Origin: Nymphalis io
Lineage: Eukaryota > Arthropoda > Insecta > Lepidoptera > Nymphalidae
Direction of reading: 5' to 3'
Assembly: GCF_905147045.1 (NCBI RefSeq)
Contig: NC_065898.1
Coordinates: 4,340,001-4,404,000, forward strand
DNA length: 64,000 bases
The notes under the pieces were generated by a model. The model was not told the origin of the DNA and did no database searches. It saw nothing but the letters and a program-made list of their open reading frames with translations. Both the position numbers and the translations under genes were made by a program. Below, piece by piece: positions 51,401 to 54,153 of the stretch; the first letter of the stretch is position 1; every line of letters begins with the position of its first letter.

Positions 51401-54153
51401 TTATCGCTTTATCATTCTTGATAGCAAAAGGTGTAACGAATATCAACTGCCCAGTGCCCGCCCTCTTTAAATTTTTATTATATCCATTTTGAACCATCTG
51501 TTCGTATAGTTCCTCTTATCATCGCTAGATGGCACTTATTTGTAATTTACGAAGTCGTCACTTATTTACTATTATTGCATTAATAGAAATATATAAATTG
51601 TACACTTTATTAAATGGAAAATACAGTTTATTAAAAACGAAATAGTGTTAACTAGTTAATTTGATATTAGAAGGAATTGAAATTAAAGAATTATATTAGA
51701 ATAAATTTGTGAGTCTATGCAGTCACATTGCATCTTAATAGTTCTTCAAGTTATCTACAGATGGCGTTTTTTTAAACATCTATCTAACATTGTTTTAATC
51801 TTCATTTTTATACACTCATAATATATTAAAATTATAAGCGTTATTATATGATTTGATCATTTAAATAATATAATTGTACATAAAATTCATATATGTTTGA
51901 GATTTTTAGGTATATGACTTTAATAATATTTCTGTTTCAGCGTGATGGCTGGCTAGAAGTGACCATGAGGAACATGAAGTTACCGCCATCGTCTATACCA
52001 AGACCTGATTGTTTCGGATACCTCATGAAGTTAGGTTCCAAGTGGAAGTCCTGGGCTAAACGATATTGTGTGCTCAAAGATGCTTGCCTGTACTTTTACA
52101 ACGATGGAAATAGCAAAAATGCTTTTGGTAAGTATCGGGTTTTCTTTTAATTATTATAAATTTAAATTTCATCTCCACAACCTTGTTTAATGTAATTACT
52201 TATTTTTTTTCTTTTTCATTGCTCACAACTATTTAAAAAAGTACTAATAAATATACATTGCCATTGTATCAAGTAACGAAGGTTCCTTGTTTTTTTGAAT
52301 AAGCTTCAAACGTCCACATGACGAGACCTTATTACAGTTAAATGACATTGACGGCTGTCACTAATTTACTTTTGCTTGTTTAGATAAAATAATTATTTTT
52401 CAATGTCTTAAATTATTATGGAAAACATCCTAAGGAAACTAATACTAGTTTAAAGTTTAGTTTCTGACATTCGTCTACTCGCATTAAATCAACGTGGTGG
52501 AGTGAAATTCATTTCTGTTACCTTAATTCGAAAGAAGAATTTTGTATACAATTTTGATTATGATGATATTGATGAACATTTATTTATCATTTAATTTATT
52601 TTGAGCTTTAAAAAAATTGTGCGTATCTTTAAAAAAAATACCATGTTTCACTTTTATTTATTATATAACATGTATGTAAATTTTAGGTATGGCATGCCTC
52701 CACGGATATAGAATACAGACGTGTGCTCCAGGAGGCAAGAAATACGCTTTTGAAGTGATGCCGACAGAGCCTAAGCAGAGACATTTCTATTTCCACACTG
52801 AATCTGAAATGGACAGAAAACGGTCGGTTATAATTTTTTTTTTATTATGAAAAAATGTAGTCATATTATAACTTCCATTGTATTTATTGCATTTCTTATC
52901 CGCTATTCTAAAACTTTATTTTCTTACTTTACTCTCATCATGTCCAACGAGGTTTTACTTCAATGATATATTATACACCAAACTCTAAATACCAAACCTA
53001 AACGACTAACCATAAAACGACTCTTTACTATACCAAGATTTTACGAAAGAAGCTGTCATTTAGAGATTGAATCAGTAACAAACAGCCATACAAACAAACT
53101 TCCGCATTTATAAAATTAATAAGATAAGATGGTACGAGTAAATATCGAATGGAATTTTTAGTTAATAATGTATAAAAGTTATATGTCGTTTTATTAGTTT
53201 TACTTAAAAATATTTTTAAACGATAGTCGTAAAAACCTACTTAGTTTAAAGGAACTCTTGCTGACAATGCCTAGCAGGCGTTAAGTCTTCCGTTTTTAGT
53301 ATACAATTGCTTGGCTACAATAAACTAAATTGAATAAATTATCAAGGACATGTTAAAAAATTAAAAAAAAAAAAATTACATTCGTTGTAGTTTTGTGTTC
53401 CTACTGATGGATTACTTAAAATACCGATACGATTTAACAATGGCGAAGAAAATATTGAAAAAAAAAAATTAGACCTAAATTTGATACGAAATATTATTAA
53501 TTGATAACGAAAATTGAAAATTTTATGTTTAAACGGGAGAAAGTTTTTCTAATTTTTAACCAGCAACCACTTATACATACTTGCATATATTTAATAGATA
53601 CGATCATTAAAATCGACCTTACCTCCTGTATATATTATTGCACAATTCATAAAGATTTTTTATTACGTGTTTGAATTTAATCTGTATTATATGATCGAAA
53701 TTATCGGCATTTGTTTCACGTCAGACAATATTTTCGACTATTTTTACACTGTGGTCTTACTTTAATAAGCAAAATAGTTTTTATATTTTTATAATATTAA
53801 AAATGGTTATTTATTGACGAGCCGGTTGGCGTGGTTGGTGAATGCTTTGCCTTTCACGCCGACGGTTGTGGATTCGATTCCCACCCAGGACAGATATTTG
53901 TGTGCATGAACATGTCCGTTTGTCCTGAGCCTGTGTGTAATTATCTATATAAGTATGTATTTACAAAAAGAAAAATAGTATATGTAGTATATCAGTTGTC
54001 TGGTTTCCATAACACAAGCTCTGTACAAGCTTAATTTGGGGTCAGATGGCCGTGTGTGAAAAATGTCCCAGGATATAATTATTATTATTATTTCCTTACA
54101 GTTGGATGGCGGCTCTTGAATATTCGATAGATCGGTGGATGAAGGCCGGTTGA
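6420..54153 (+). CDS. Large multi-exon scaffold protein with PDZ and two PH domains (5' partial)
   Basis: Seen: 36 exons joined by GT..AG introns give one uninterrupted frame of about 2,149 residues to TGA at 54151-54153. The phase of every exon end matches the next exon start. The frame opens inside a codon at 6420, so the true start lies upstream or was missed. Order: charged N-terminus; poly-Pro stretch (about residue 225); TQT motifs (334, 357, 419); coiled-coil-like segment in exon 12; long Ser/Thr/Lys/Glu-rich disordered middle; Cys/His cluster in exon 25; PDZ (about 1830-1915); PH1 (about 1919-2025); PH2 (about 2049-2145). Family knowledge: PDZ domains bind C-terminal peptides and PH domains bind phosphoinositides or proteins. 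Inference: a cortical or membrane scaffold. The PDZ-PH-PH order differs from syntrophins (PDZ inside PH1) and from CNK proteins (no SAM domain seen). I do not recognise the orthologue. A short isoform probably starts at 47843. Individual exons are listed separately. Confidence 0.85.
7350..7576 (-). repeat. SINE family A copy with internal deletion
   Basis: Reverse orientation: T tail, then ggtaggcggacgagcatatg, ccaccaaccttgggaact and cttcaaactggaacacaa. Lacks part of the middle and the 5' end. Confidence 0.85.
9022..9148 (-). repeat. SINE family B fragment
   Basis: Contains gtcccacagctgggctaagg, ttgaggagaaggtttaga and gttggtggaatgcacatg. The tRNA-like head is missing. Confidence 0.8.
9535..9827 (+). 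repeat. SINE family A, near full length
   Basis: Runs from ggtggtagggctttgtgcaa through gttcccaaggttggtggcgc to gtccgccttcctattctata and an A tail. Resembles Metulj-type tRNA-derived SINEs of butterflies. Useful as the window's reference copy. Confidence 0.9.
10013..10163 (+). repeat. Degenerate SINE family A fragment
   Basis: Contains ctgatcatatattctaccgt, tagtattgttgtatttt and cttactatcaaggggctcat in family order, with a large internal deletion. Confidence 0.6.
12337..12551 (+). repeat. SINE family A, truncated copy
   Basis: gttagtagggctttatacaa ... gttctggtttgaagggtcag ... cccaaggttggtggtgcctt ... aatgtcttaaaaaa. Ends before the usual 3' motif. Confidence 0.8.
13041..13107 (+). repeat. 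SINE family A 5' fragment
   Basis: Only the head is left: ggttgtaggctttgtgtaag and caccacactcatcc-like sequence. Confidence 0.5.
13372..13421. repeat. Inverted repeat, 22-base perfect arms, 6-base loop
   Basis: Arms 13372-13393 and 13400-13421 (attaaagagtatattgaaaa... and its complement). AT-rich hairpin in intron 1, 150 bases upstream of exon 2. Confidence 0.95.
13572..13688 (+). CDS. Scaffold gene exon 2
   Basis: 117 bases, phase 0 to 0, acceptor ttccaacag, donor gtatga. Encodes 39 polar residues including KGYESEDENAGRKRQKAND. Noticeably more GC-rich than the flanking introns. Confidence 0.8.
13763..13832 (-). repeat. SINE family A fragment
   Basis: ggctatgccttacacggcca ... aatgtaccaccacgaaag ... 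gtctattgtgcctgttatat, a diverged inner part that ends at the CA microsatellite. Confidence 0.5.
13833..13860. repeat. (CA)n microsatellite
   Basis: About 13 CA units, seen directly; likely length-polymorphic. Confidence 0.9.
14149..14381 (-). pseudogene. RTE-type LINE C-terminal fragment
   Basis: Minus-strand frame with KWIWAGHMMREKKEKW, QWYPRDGKRNRGR, RWEDDINKVAG and LEEAFVGRQA. This matches the conserved C-terminal tail after the reverse transcriptase domain in RTE-clade non-LTR elements as I remember them. No reverse transcriptase core is present, so this is a 5'-truncated dead copy. Confidence 0.78.
15099..15336 (+). repeat. SINE family A, diverged copy
   Basis: cggtggtagggttttgcgct, tctgagtaggtatcaccc, then a diverged body and cggtctgtctacattttata at the 3' end. 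Confidence 0.75.
16735..16845 (-). repeat. SINE family B fragment
   Basis: cttattccaccaaactgctc, gggttggtggaatacacatg and tggcagaatttgagtgaaat. Creates a chance open frame here. Confidence 0.75.
17213..17343 (+). CDS. Scaffold gene exon 3
   Basis: 131 bases, starts in phase 0 and ends with two bases of an Arg codon. Acceptor tcgaacag, donor gtatgc. Encodes a heptad-like helical stretch (QLDLLELEKSKKDRF) and then GCLSQYHIES. Strong coding composition. Confidence 0.88.
17682..17962 (-). repeat. SINE family B, old full-length copy
   Basis: Diverged match across the family, from gtaacagtctgttaaattcc to the inverted tRNA-like head near ttcgattaagattcacatg. Confidence 0.65.
18572..18746 (+). repeat. 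SINE family A, 5'-truncated
   Basis: Starts agtgtaattacaggcacaaa and continues to ctcgtccgccttcctattct and an A-rich end; close to the 9535 copy. 5' truncation is typical of target-primed reverse transcription. Confidence 0.9.
18835..18882 (+). repeat. SINE family B 3' fragment
   Basis: gcggcaaggccatagcccag then ctgtggggcattt, matching the end of the copy at 62100. Confidence 0.5.
20511..20790 (-). repeat. SINE family A, near full length
   Basis: atagaataggaaggcggacg ... gggccacctgatggtaagtg ... gcttgcacaaagctctacca. Reverse orientation. Confidence 0.9.
21104..21318 (-). repeat. SINE family B, diverged copy
   Basis: tcttactactgggctgcggg, ttttgaggagaaggtttgga, then the inverted tRNA-like head (gggtttgaaccggttgtgag ... 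ccactgggccatcttggctt). Confidence 0.75.
21600..21855 (+). pseudogene. Non-LTR retrotransposon RT remnant, left part
   Basis: Frame with LTVNVSKTCYMIFKAKYK and LKLKNTEKFLG, typical of the segment after the YADD box in non-LTR reverse transcriptases. Interrupted at 21856 by a SINE; continues at 22141. Confidence 0.65.
21856..22140 (-). repeat. SINE family A inserted in a LINE remnant
   Basis: Complete reverse copy from tttatagaataggaatgtgg to cacaaagccctaccaccagt. Sits between two pieces of one LINE frame, so it is younger than that LINE. Confidence 0.9.
22141..22740 (+). pseudogene. Non-LTR retrotransposon RT remnant, right part
   Basis: Broken frames with KFHTEYIISKLSSLLGSFRN and a tail frame with IPSNIRNVNSLKTFKTRLAA YLTKDHSF-like ending, the usual C-terminus of Jockey/CR1-like ORF2. 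Several stops and shifts: long dead. Confidence 0.65.
23422..23530 (-). mobile_element. MITE-like element, copy C
   Basis: Inverted core (ctctttctgtcattattgac ttgacattcaaaag) after an end-like cggattaacttataaacgtt. Right end not resolved. Confidence 0.55.
23934..24075 (+). repeat. Degenerate SINE family A fragment
   Basis: gtaataacaggcacaagaga ... catttagtg-like ... ggcggtggttacacttac, order as in the family 3' half. Confidence 0.5.
24920..25009 (+). CDS. Scaffold gene exon 4
   Basis: 90 bases between attccag and gtatat. Completes an Arg codon and leaves two bases. Reads SSFLSVCVRRRVPSDENLNT followed by DYAPIQRFP. Phases match exons 3 and 5. Confidence 0.85.
25010..26282. other. Intron 4 of scaffold gene
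   Basis: 1.3 kb, AT-rich. A GT-rich stretch (about 26163-26222, gtgtgtgggtgttggcggcg) lies just upstream of exon 5. No repeat family or exon recognised. Confidence 0.7.
26283..26447 (+). CDS. Scaffold gene exon 5
   Basis: 165 bases, acceptor ctggaatag, donor gtaagt. Includes PAPAPPEVCAYDADLECSYF, a basic RRRPRS stretch and PKRYTWMPEDEDFTRMEWP. The rich Trp/Tyr/Met content suggests a conserved, possibly structured motif rather than plain linker. Confidence 0.88.
26448..27824. other. Intron 5 of scaffold gene
   Basis: 1.4 kb with a diverged SINE A piece (about 26955-27090) and a SINE B piece (27262-27476); otherwise AT-rich and featureless. Confidence 0.7.
27262..27476 (-). repeat. SINE family B, 5'-truncated copy
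   Basis: caacctgttaatgtcccact, cctcctctcccttttgagga, gggttggtagattacacatg, tgaactataaacacaaatt. The tRNA-like head is absent. Confidence 0.85.
27825..27929 (+). CDS. Scaffold gene exon 6
   Basis: 105 bases between acttgcag and gtgagt. Encodes SVIEDNAGWPQNYSVDQIAS then ISRGGSLPRPPSIIP. The next intron is the longest in the gene and holds a LINE. Confidence 0.85.
28588..28762 (+). repeat. SINE family A, diverged 3' part
   Basis: gagtgagtcagccagtgtaa, ttccacggctggtagcgcat, cttaacatcaagtagccctc; low similarity but right order. Confidence 0.65.
29440..29600 (-). repeat. SINE family B relic
   Basis: attgctgggcaaaaagctct ... cctcacattgtcttcattac ... ataagataaattattataaa; old and degenerate. Confidence 0.45.
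30150..30250 (-). repeat. SINE family B relic
   Basis: agctcaaagaccttctctca, gaagaggacgacagtttagt, ggacacgtgtcagg; matches family order weakly. Confidence 0.35.
30286..30412. repeat. TAGAA pentamer array and dispersed LINE-tail-like repeat
   Basis: Five TAGAA units run into aatatgctttattgtacacc. A related sequence lies at 49856-49945 (aatatgctttattgtacac, later gggcgatct versus ggcggtctt). Probably the inverted 3' end of one LINE family with a microsatellite tail. Confidence 0.6.
30928..31220 (-). repeat. SINE family A, near full length
   Basis: atagaataggaaggtggacg ... ccaccaaccttgggaactaa ... cacaaagccctaccaccagt. Lies about 20 bases left of the LINE. Confidence 0.9.
31818..33101 (+). pseudogene. 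LINE ORF2, endonuclease and linker part
   Basis: Apurinic-type endonuclease: SNIRGLHANLNAVHHHLE, FLTETQI, LVFLGDFNAHHESWL and GSSDHGLI carry the catalytic Asn, Glu, Asp/Asn and terminal Asp-His. An in-frame TAG at 32553-32555 interrupts it; the same frame resumes with CKRRVWHYKSADWD and runs to 33101. Around 33060 the correct reading moves to another frame (KEKADLLAKLFADNS). The start near 31818 is chosen because the endonuclease begins just after it. Confidence 0.85.
33070..34675 (+). pseudogene. LINE ORF2, reverse transcriptase part
   Basis: RT blocks in order: KASGPDGIPAIELKK, NYRPIAITSVLCKVMERIL, QYGFRPKRSTGDLL, SLDISKAFDRVWH, QGSVLSPTLFLLHINDM, and the catalytic box IHCYADDST; then thumb and C-terminal tail (FLCRTTKKWNSLPAHVF). 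Breaks: TAA at 33478-33480 and a frameshift in a run of eight C at about 33798-33805. The terminal stop at 34673 lies at the edge of a rearranged double hairpin (34655-34747), so the original C-terminus is disrupted. Confidence 0.88.
34655..34747. repeat. Two abutting perfect hairpins in the LINE 3' end
   Basis: First: 18-base arms 34655-34672 and 34690-34707 (cgtgttcccctcctctta). Second: 17-base arms 34707-34723 and 34731-34747 (gatgcctcttcacgcct). The two share base 34707. Confidence 0.95.
35341..35395 (+). repeat. SINE/LINE 3' fragment
   Basis: gaacacttaccatcaagtcc followed by an A-rich end; matches the shared 3' motif of SINE A and the LINE. Confidence 0.4.
36094..36159 (+). CDS. Scaffold gene exon 7, poly-proline
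   Basis: 66 bases, acceptor ttaatag, donor gtaata. Encodes CPAHTPIPPPPPPPLTIPPH. The seven-proline run resembles profilin, EVH1 or SH3 ligands, suggesting a link to actin regulators (inference). Confidence 0.82.
36378..36517 (-). mobile_element. MITE-like element, copy D, both ends visible
   Basis: Starts cggtcttacttgtaaacgtt and ends aacatttatagataaaaccg: imperfect terminal inverted repeats of about 20 bases. The core (ctctttctgtcatcattgat) is the complement of copies A and B. About 140 bases, no coding capacity: a non-autonomous DNA element. Confidence 0.7.
36719..36985 (+). repeat. SINE family A, diverged near full-length copy
   Basis: gtctttgtccaagcccgact, ggataggtaccacccattca, cacttaccatcaggtggtcc and an A-rich end. 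Confidence 0.85.
37059..37188 (+). CDS. Scaffold gene exon 8
   Basis: 130 bases, acceptor atttcag, donor gttcgt (weak). Encodes TKHVSFARSHTLTTFDDSVM and a basic RFRRDCERLIDGRVVK. VSFARSHT resembles a basophilic kinase target. Ends in phase 0. First exon of the densely packed block. Confidence 0.88.
37594..37780 (+). CDS. Scaffold gene exon 9, Pro-rich with first TQT motif
   Basis: 187 bases, acceptor cttcacag, donor gtacca. Encodes a strongly Pro/Tyr/Ala-rich segment (FQPFPPYPPYMPAQAPAP) and then VQRPTQTEVPKVVVL, whose TQT is a candidate dynein light chain (LC8) site. Ends with one base of an Asp codon. Confidence 0.9.
37862..37974 (+). CDS. Scaffold gene exon 10, second TQT motif
   Basis: 113 bases, acceptor tttttcag, donor gtatat after AGG. 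Contains RTQATQTEV, the second TQT motif 23 residues after the first, then GRKPLPPNYLSLSPRTVKR. Follows an 81-base intron. Confidence 0.9.
38053..38192 (+). CDS. Scaffold gene exon 11, third TQT motif
   Basis: 140 bases, acceptor atttatag, donor gtaata. Encodes a degenerate AGVQTNG and, near the end, GRDTQTDVSID, so TQT motifs recur through exons 9-11. LTKSFSEVGG may be a phospho-site. Confidence 0.9.
38262..38900 (+). CDS. Scaffold gene exon 12, largest exon, coiled coil
   Basis: 639 bases (213 codons) between cttgcag and gtaagt. Begins with SP-rich repeats (PPRSPRSPTSAMPTSP). Continues into Gln/Glu-rich helical sequence with heptad character (SELSILQRQAQEYFQQNFQF; NLEYLQQEIAKQAKGE), then acidic low-complexity sequence and a basic RRKNKRILQK. 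Predicted coiled coil at about residues 485-560 of the partial protein. Confidence 0.93.
38984..39172 (+). CDS. Scaffold gene exon 13
   Basis: 189 bases, acceptor aaaatag, donor gtaaat. Encodes a charged helical stretch (NMTKEDREREAKYRQYVSQN) ending GIFGFEPDGSF. In phase with exons 12 and 14. Confidence 0.9.
39399..39536 (+). CDS. Scaffold gene exon 14
   Basis: 138 bases, acceptor cttcgtag, donor gtaggt. Encodes APYEDFHEKYISYKHEPFRI then RSVSFEEKPERVVKEEIPLI. RSVSFEE is a typical basophilic kinase site. Phase matches on both sides. Confidence 0.88.
39694..39861 (+). CDS. Scaffold gene exon 15
   Basis: 168 bases, acceptor ttttcag, donor gtttgt. Low-complexity Ser/Thr/Asn sequence such as AKSSPASPDPIGCNVDVEQK and SSPCASSESLTVDQS. 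The same frame reads on into the intron, so the donor was fixed by phase with exon 16. Confidence 0.82.
39938..40021 (+). CDS. Scaffold gene exon 16
   Basis: 84 bases, acceptor atttttag, donor gtaata. Reads DHSDGMWNESQTTVLQVDSG then TDNGTVV. Flanking introns are only 76 and 82 bases. Confidence 0.85.
40104..40254 (+). CDS. Scaffold gene exon 17
   Basis: 151 bases, acceptor tttttcag, donor gtaagt, ending in phase 0. Encodes LATSPGALALLTPTSRRKQL and a Gln/Leu-rich stretch ending DTDALDEEFDASQ. Confidence 0.88.
40332..40860 (+). CDS. Scaffold gene exon 18
   Basis: 529 bases, phase 0 to 1, acceptor tttacag, donor gtaagt. Long disordered Ser/Thr/Pro/Lys sequence with many SP and TP sites. Includes basic FKRTPSFINKKRERALSPSR, which resembles a kinase or 14-3-3 target (inference). 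The donor is chosen because exon 19 continues the frame. Confidence 0.9.
40938..41242 (+). CDS. Scaffold gene exon 19
   Basis: 305 bases, acceptor tttacag, donor gtgagt. Encodes GSSFESASSLYSSTKTDN then a Pro-rich run (NLSSPPLPLPDRLPK) and a Lys-rich tail. Ends in phase 0. Confidence 0.9.
41341..41556 (+). CDS. Scaffold gene exon 20
   Basis: 216 bases, phase 0 both ends, acceptor caaacag. Two donors three bases apart are possible (gtatgg after ATGGTG, or gtggta after ATG), a tandem-donor choice changing one Val. Encodes Ser-rich then Lys/Glu-rich helical sequence (DKIKELPEKIEKPETKVREE). Confidence 0.86.
41650..41734 (+). CDS. Scaffold gene exon 21
   Basis: 85 bases, acceptor tattacag, donor gtttaa (weak). 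Encodes GSLSDDERSVHYSSSGYYES then PIEDDDDG, a short acidic/Tyr segment that may be a conserved motif. Confidence 0.87.
41816..42370 (+). CDS. Scaffold gene exon 22
   Basis: 555 bases, acceptor attttag, donor gtaagc. Highly basic and polar: STGRPKSWISEDKRRKKKAF, a Lys/Glu stretch (DLEKTIKEKITKEKEND), then AHYDRRDTIGSNVKLHLNIP. Predicted mainly disordered with a possible nuclear-localisation-like RRKKK patch. Confidence 0.92.
42391..42417. repeat. (ATT)n microsatellite
   Basis: Eight to nine ATT units in the 94-base intron between exons 22 and 23; length variation would change intron size substantially. Confidence 0.9.
42465..42588 (+). CDS. Scaffold gene exon 23
   Basis: 124 bases, acceptor attacag, donor gtattc. 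Strongly basic ISPRKHRRLRDSPRRKSG then Asn/Ser-rich. Follows an intron holding an (ATT)n microsatellite at about 42391-42417. Confidence 0.87.
42674..42891 (+). CDS. Scaffold gene exon 24
   Basis: 218 bases, acceptor cttttag, donor gtaagt. Encodes RRKSGSNESISLPGSLPRRK then QSTPTIPCMSSLEAEDIETA. RRKSGS and PRRKQST are basophilic kinase-like sites. Confidence 0.9.
43153..43367 (+). CDS. Scaffold gene exon 25, Cys/His cluster
   Basis: 215 bases, acceptor tgtaacag, donor gtaagt. Encodes SAESLRSVSPGSDSVFYSEH then CEAKAHCLHCGKEVHIVTAT and HDHDSRASRTSHTD. The three Cys and several His resemble a small zinc-ribbon-like site, unlike the rest of the disordered half. Confidence 0.92.
43623..43805 (+). 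CDS. Scaffold gene exon 26
   Basis: 183 bases, phase 0 to 0, acceptor atccttaag, donor gtactt. Encodes ESYADATPDIVPAPAGFADS and RLYKKLDKRYRSEDKSRHYR. The intron to its right contains the nested minus-strand EGF gene. Confidence 0.87.
43806..45321. other. Intron 26 hosting the nested gene
   Basis: 1.5 kb, of which 43898-44971 is the minus-strand EGF gene. The remaining 350 bases right of it are AT-rich and presumably contain that gene's promoter; no clear TATA box can be assigned. Confidence 0.7.
43898..44971 (-). CDS. Secreted cysteine-rich protein with calcium-binding EGF domain, nested and intronless
   Basis: Seen: an uninterrupted 357-residue frame on the minus strand inside intron 26 of the scaffold gene. 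Start ATG complements 44969-44971; stop TAA complements 43898-43900. The first ~22 residues are hydrophobic (FHLILLKLFLSYL) and end SSAQ, like a signal peptide. The middle has paired cysteines including FSFCPDTCCPKKY. At residues 307-349 DINEC..C..C..CIC..C fits a calcium-binding EGF domain, preceded by a second EGF-like Cys pattern ending SKYGMCV. Several NxS/T glycosylation sites are present. A minus-strand AATAAA lies at about 43840, only ~35 bases from scaffold exon 26. Inference: secreted or extracellular-matrix protein with its own promoter right of 44971. I do not recognise the orthologue. Frame length and domain quality argue strongly that it is real. Confidence 0.88.
   Translation of the reverse strand: MVLFHLILLKLFLSYLSQSSAQIYKQKAHILTTQPPFNTLCSEKTQDFQDPDDKSTIEALKYIAYYLRNYKFNEWDRRLYQSEPNEKFVGFFVHFPDPPLKTLHWEIYENCDDSVIRCIKYLQSVIGASSDICVKRNKTLKEIESGNDNIKNDLDDNTMPFYSSIEKFQWRTTASYYMCWYTMLSIPALSMLSESCDNFANSLDCTDINHNFDPRANNKLSFACAMFSFCPDTCCPKKYVSSYNECNEDKNNPCFIENFYKNIHSTCKMNRTDNQNLNGIIANKWNVSCTCKETGFTWSSKYGMCVDINECTKETHNCDISSENCLNSPGSYYCICKSGFSFNNASNKCMKMNLFLK
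45322..45445 (+). CDS. Scaffold gene exon 27
   Basis: 124 bases, phase 0 to 1, acceptor tttaacag, donor gtaagt. Encodes SEERGKEEYSGMEKPQDTRI then ARSAGNSLDKLAGSNASVDP. First exon after the nested gene. Confidence 0.87.
45446..46422. other. Introns 27 and 28 of scaffold gene (with exon 28 between)
   Basis: Non-coding except exon 28 (45824-45952). A SINE B relic at about 46165-46270 (gctaggctaagttcttctct, caccacgctgctccaatac); nothing else seen. Confidence 0.65.
45824..45952 (+). CDS. Scaffold gene exon 28
   Basis: 129 bases, acceptor ttaccag, donor gtaaat. Encodes GAEDEKGVYATPWWCGNWIL then LSENEDNWTRIPP. The Trp-rich core suggests a folded or conserved interaction segment. Confidence 0.9.
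46423..46566 (+). CDS. Scaffold gene exon 29
   Basis: 144 bases, acceptor tcaacag, donor gtaagt. Encodes an acidic start (MIEPANPQEDPTDSETEF) then a basic helix (NKRYVALTHRLVHRRACIEL). Ends in phase 1, compatible both with exon 30 and with the optional exon at 47942. Confidence 0.88.
47620..47842 (+). promoter_or_regulatory. Candidate internal promoter and 5' leader of the short isoform
   Basis: Local rise in GC and CpG inside an AT-rich intron, a CRE-like tgacgtcg, and a downstream ATG plus donor in correct phase. No TATA box at a convincing distance. Inferred from context only. Confidence 0.4.
47843..47855 (+). CDS. Alternative first coding exon of the short isoform
   Basis: ATGCGGCATAGTT followed by gtaagt. 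The start is in good context (seven A before ATG) and leaves one base of a codon, exactly the phase the exon at 47942 needs. The joined frame reads MRHSFSNGLNDPNG and continues into the PDZ exons, giving 368 residues. A longer non-coding leader presumably lies between about 47620 and 47842. Not proven: a 13-base coding piece could be chance, but phase, context and donor all fit. Confidence 0.6.
47942..48067 (+). CDS. Optional exon 29b before the PDZ domain
   Basis: 126 bases between attttag and gtaaaa, phase 1 to 1, so it can be added between exons 29 and 30 or follow the alternative start. Encodes NGLNDPNGNIRQKLEEIFKL then MLVVWCRQTQANKLIALEPC, a clear amphipathic helix unlike random intron. 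The frame is open only in this phase. Confidence 0.75.
49075..49227 (+). CDS. Scaffold gene exon 30, PDZ domain N-terminal half
   Basis: 153 bases, acceptor tcttcag, donor gtaaca. Encodes VVVRRGNEEFGFRIHGSKP, where EFGFRI is the carboxylate-binding loop (GLGF position) of a PDZ domain. Then SAIEPDTPAESSGLEVGDII, the classical PDZ helix and turn. Interrupted after IAVN in the middle of the domain. Confidence 0.95.
49466..49502. repeat. Near-perfect palindrome, 18-base arms, single-base centre
   Basis: tgcttttgtagttaaatt, one T, then the complement. Lies 24 bases upstream of PDZ exon 31, so the transcript could form a hairpin next to the acceptor. Confidence 0.9.
49527..49603 (+). CDS. Scaffold gene exon 31, PDZ domain C-terminal half
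   Basis: 77 bases, acceptor ttttacag, donor gtaagt. Completes NGINVLDKTHSEVVKIAHSG. The His starting the second PDZ helix (THSEVV) suggests class I ligand preference (S/T-x-hydrophobic C-terminus), an inference from the family. Confidence 0.95.
49604..50049. other. Intron 31 of scaffold gene
   Basis: 446 bases; 49856-49945 matches the LINE-tail-like repeat at 30306. No coding sequence. Confidence 0.7.
50050..50226 (+). CDS. Scaffold gene exon 32, PH domain 1 start
   Basis: 177 bases, phase 0 to 0, acceptor gcgccttag (weak polypyrimidine tract), donor gtaagt. Begins VARTCEVVASLA, the usual last strand of a PDZ, then opens PH1 with YSGYLWR and PPRWTRRWFVLKRDNCLYYY. GC-rich compared with most exons of the gene. 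Confidence 0.92.
50227..51940. other. Introns 32 and 33 of scaffold gene (with exon 33 between)
   Basis: 520 and 1,008 bases of AT-rich intron on either side of exon 33 (50747-50932). I see no repeat or RNA gene here. Confidence 0.65.
50747..50932 (+). CDS. Scaffold gene exon 33, PH domain 1 end
   Basis: 186 bases, acceptor gttcag, donor gtaaat. Encodes VGALMLVNYQLTEEDAGRAH, a Gly/Arg-rich HGFRLQRGGGTRLQLAADT and the terminal helix GEAAARWRAVLAHAIDAS with the PH-typical Trp. Very GC-rich, unlike the AT-rich middle exons. Confidence 0.93.
51941..52127 (+). CDS. Scaffold gene exon 34, PH domain 2 start
   Basis: 187 bases, acceptor tgtttcag, donor gtaagt. Encodes DCFGYLMKLGSKWKSWAKRY then CVLKDACLYFYNDGNS, a textbook PH start with a KxGxxxxxWxxRxxVL-like pattern whose basic residues often bind phosphoinositides. 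Confidence 0.95.
52687..52822 (+). CDS. Scaffold gene exon 35, PH domain 2 middle
   Basis: 136 bases, acceptor attttag, donor gtcggt (unusual). Encodes GMACLHGYRIQTCAPGGKKY and AFEVMPTEPKQRHFYFHTES, the central PH strands. Leaves two bases of an Arg codon completed in exon 36. Confidence 0.93.
53816..54091 (+). repeat. SINE family C (tRNA-derived), copy 1
   Basis: tRNA-like head: gacgagccggttggcgtggt (A-box region) and gtggattcgattcccaccca (B-box region), then a non-tRNA body (gtttgtcctgagcctgtgtg; caagcttaatttggggtcag) and an ATT tail. Closely similar to 60705-60980. A plain tRNA gene is excluded by the body and the lack of a cloverleaf end. Confidence 0.85.
54102..54153 (+). CDS. Scaffold gene exon 36, PH domain 2 end and stop
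   Basis: 52 coding bases after tttccttacag. Encodes WMAALEYSIDRWMKAG then TGA. The Trp is the invariant residue of the PH C-terminal helix. A SINE (53816-54091) ends about 10 bases before the exon. Confidence 0.93.

Larger units (their letters stand above)
52128..54101. other. Introns 34 and 35 of scaffold gene (with exon 35 between)
   Basis: 559 and 1,279 bases around exon 35 (52687-52822). The second carries SINE family C at 53816-54091 directly before the last exon; otherwise AT-rich. Confidence 0.7.
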
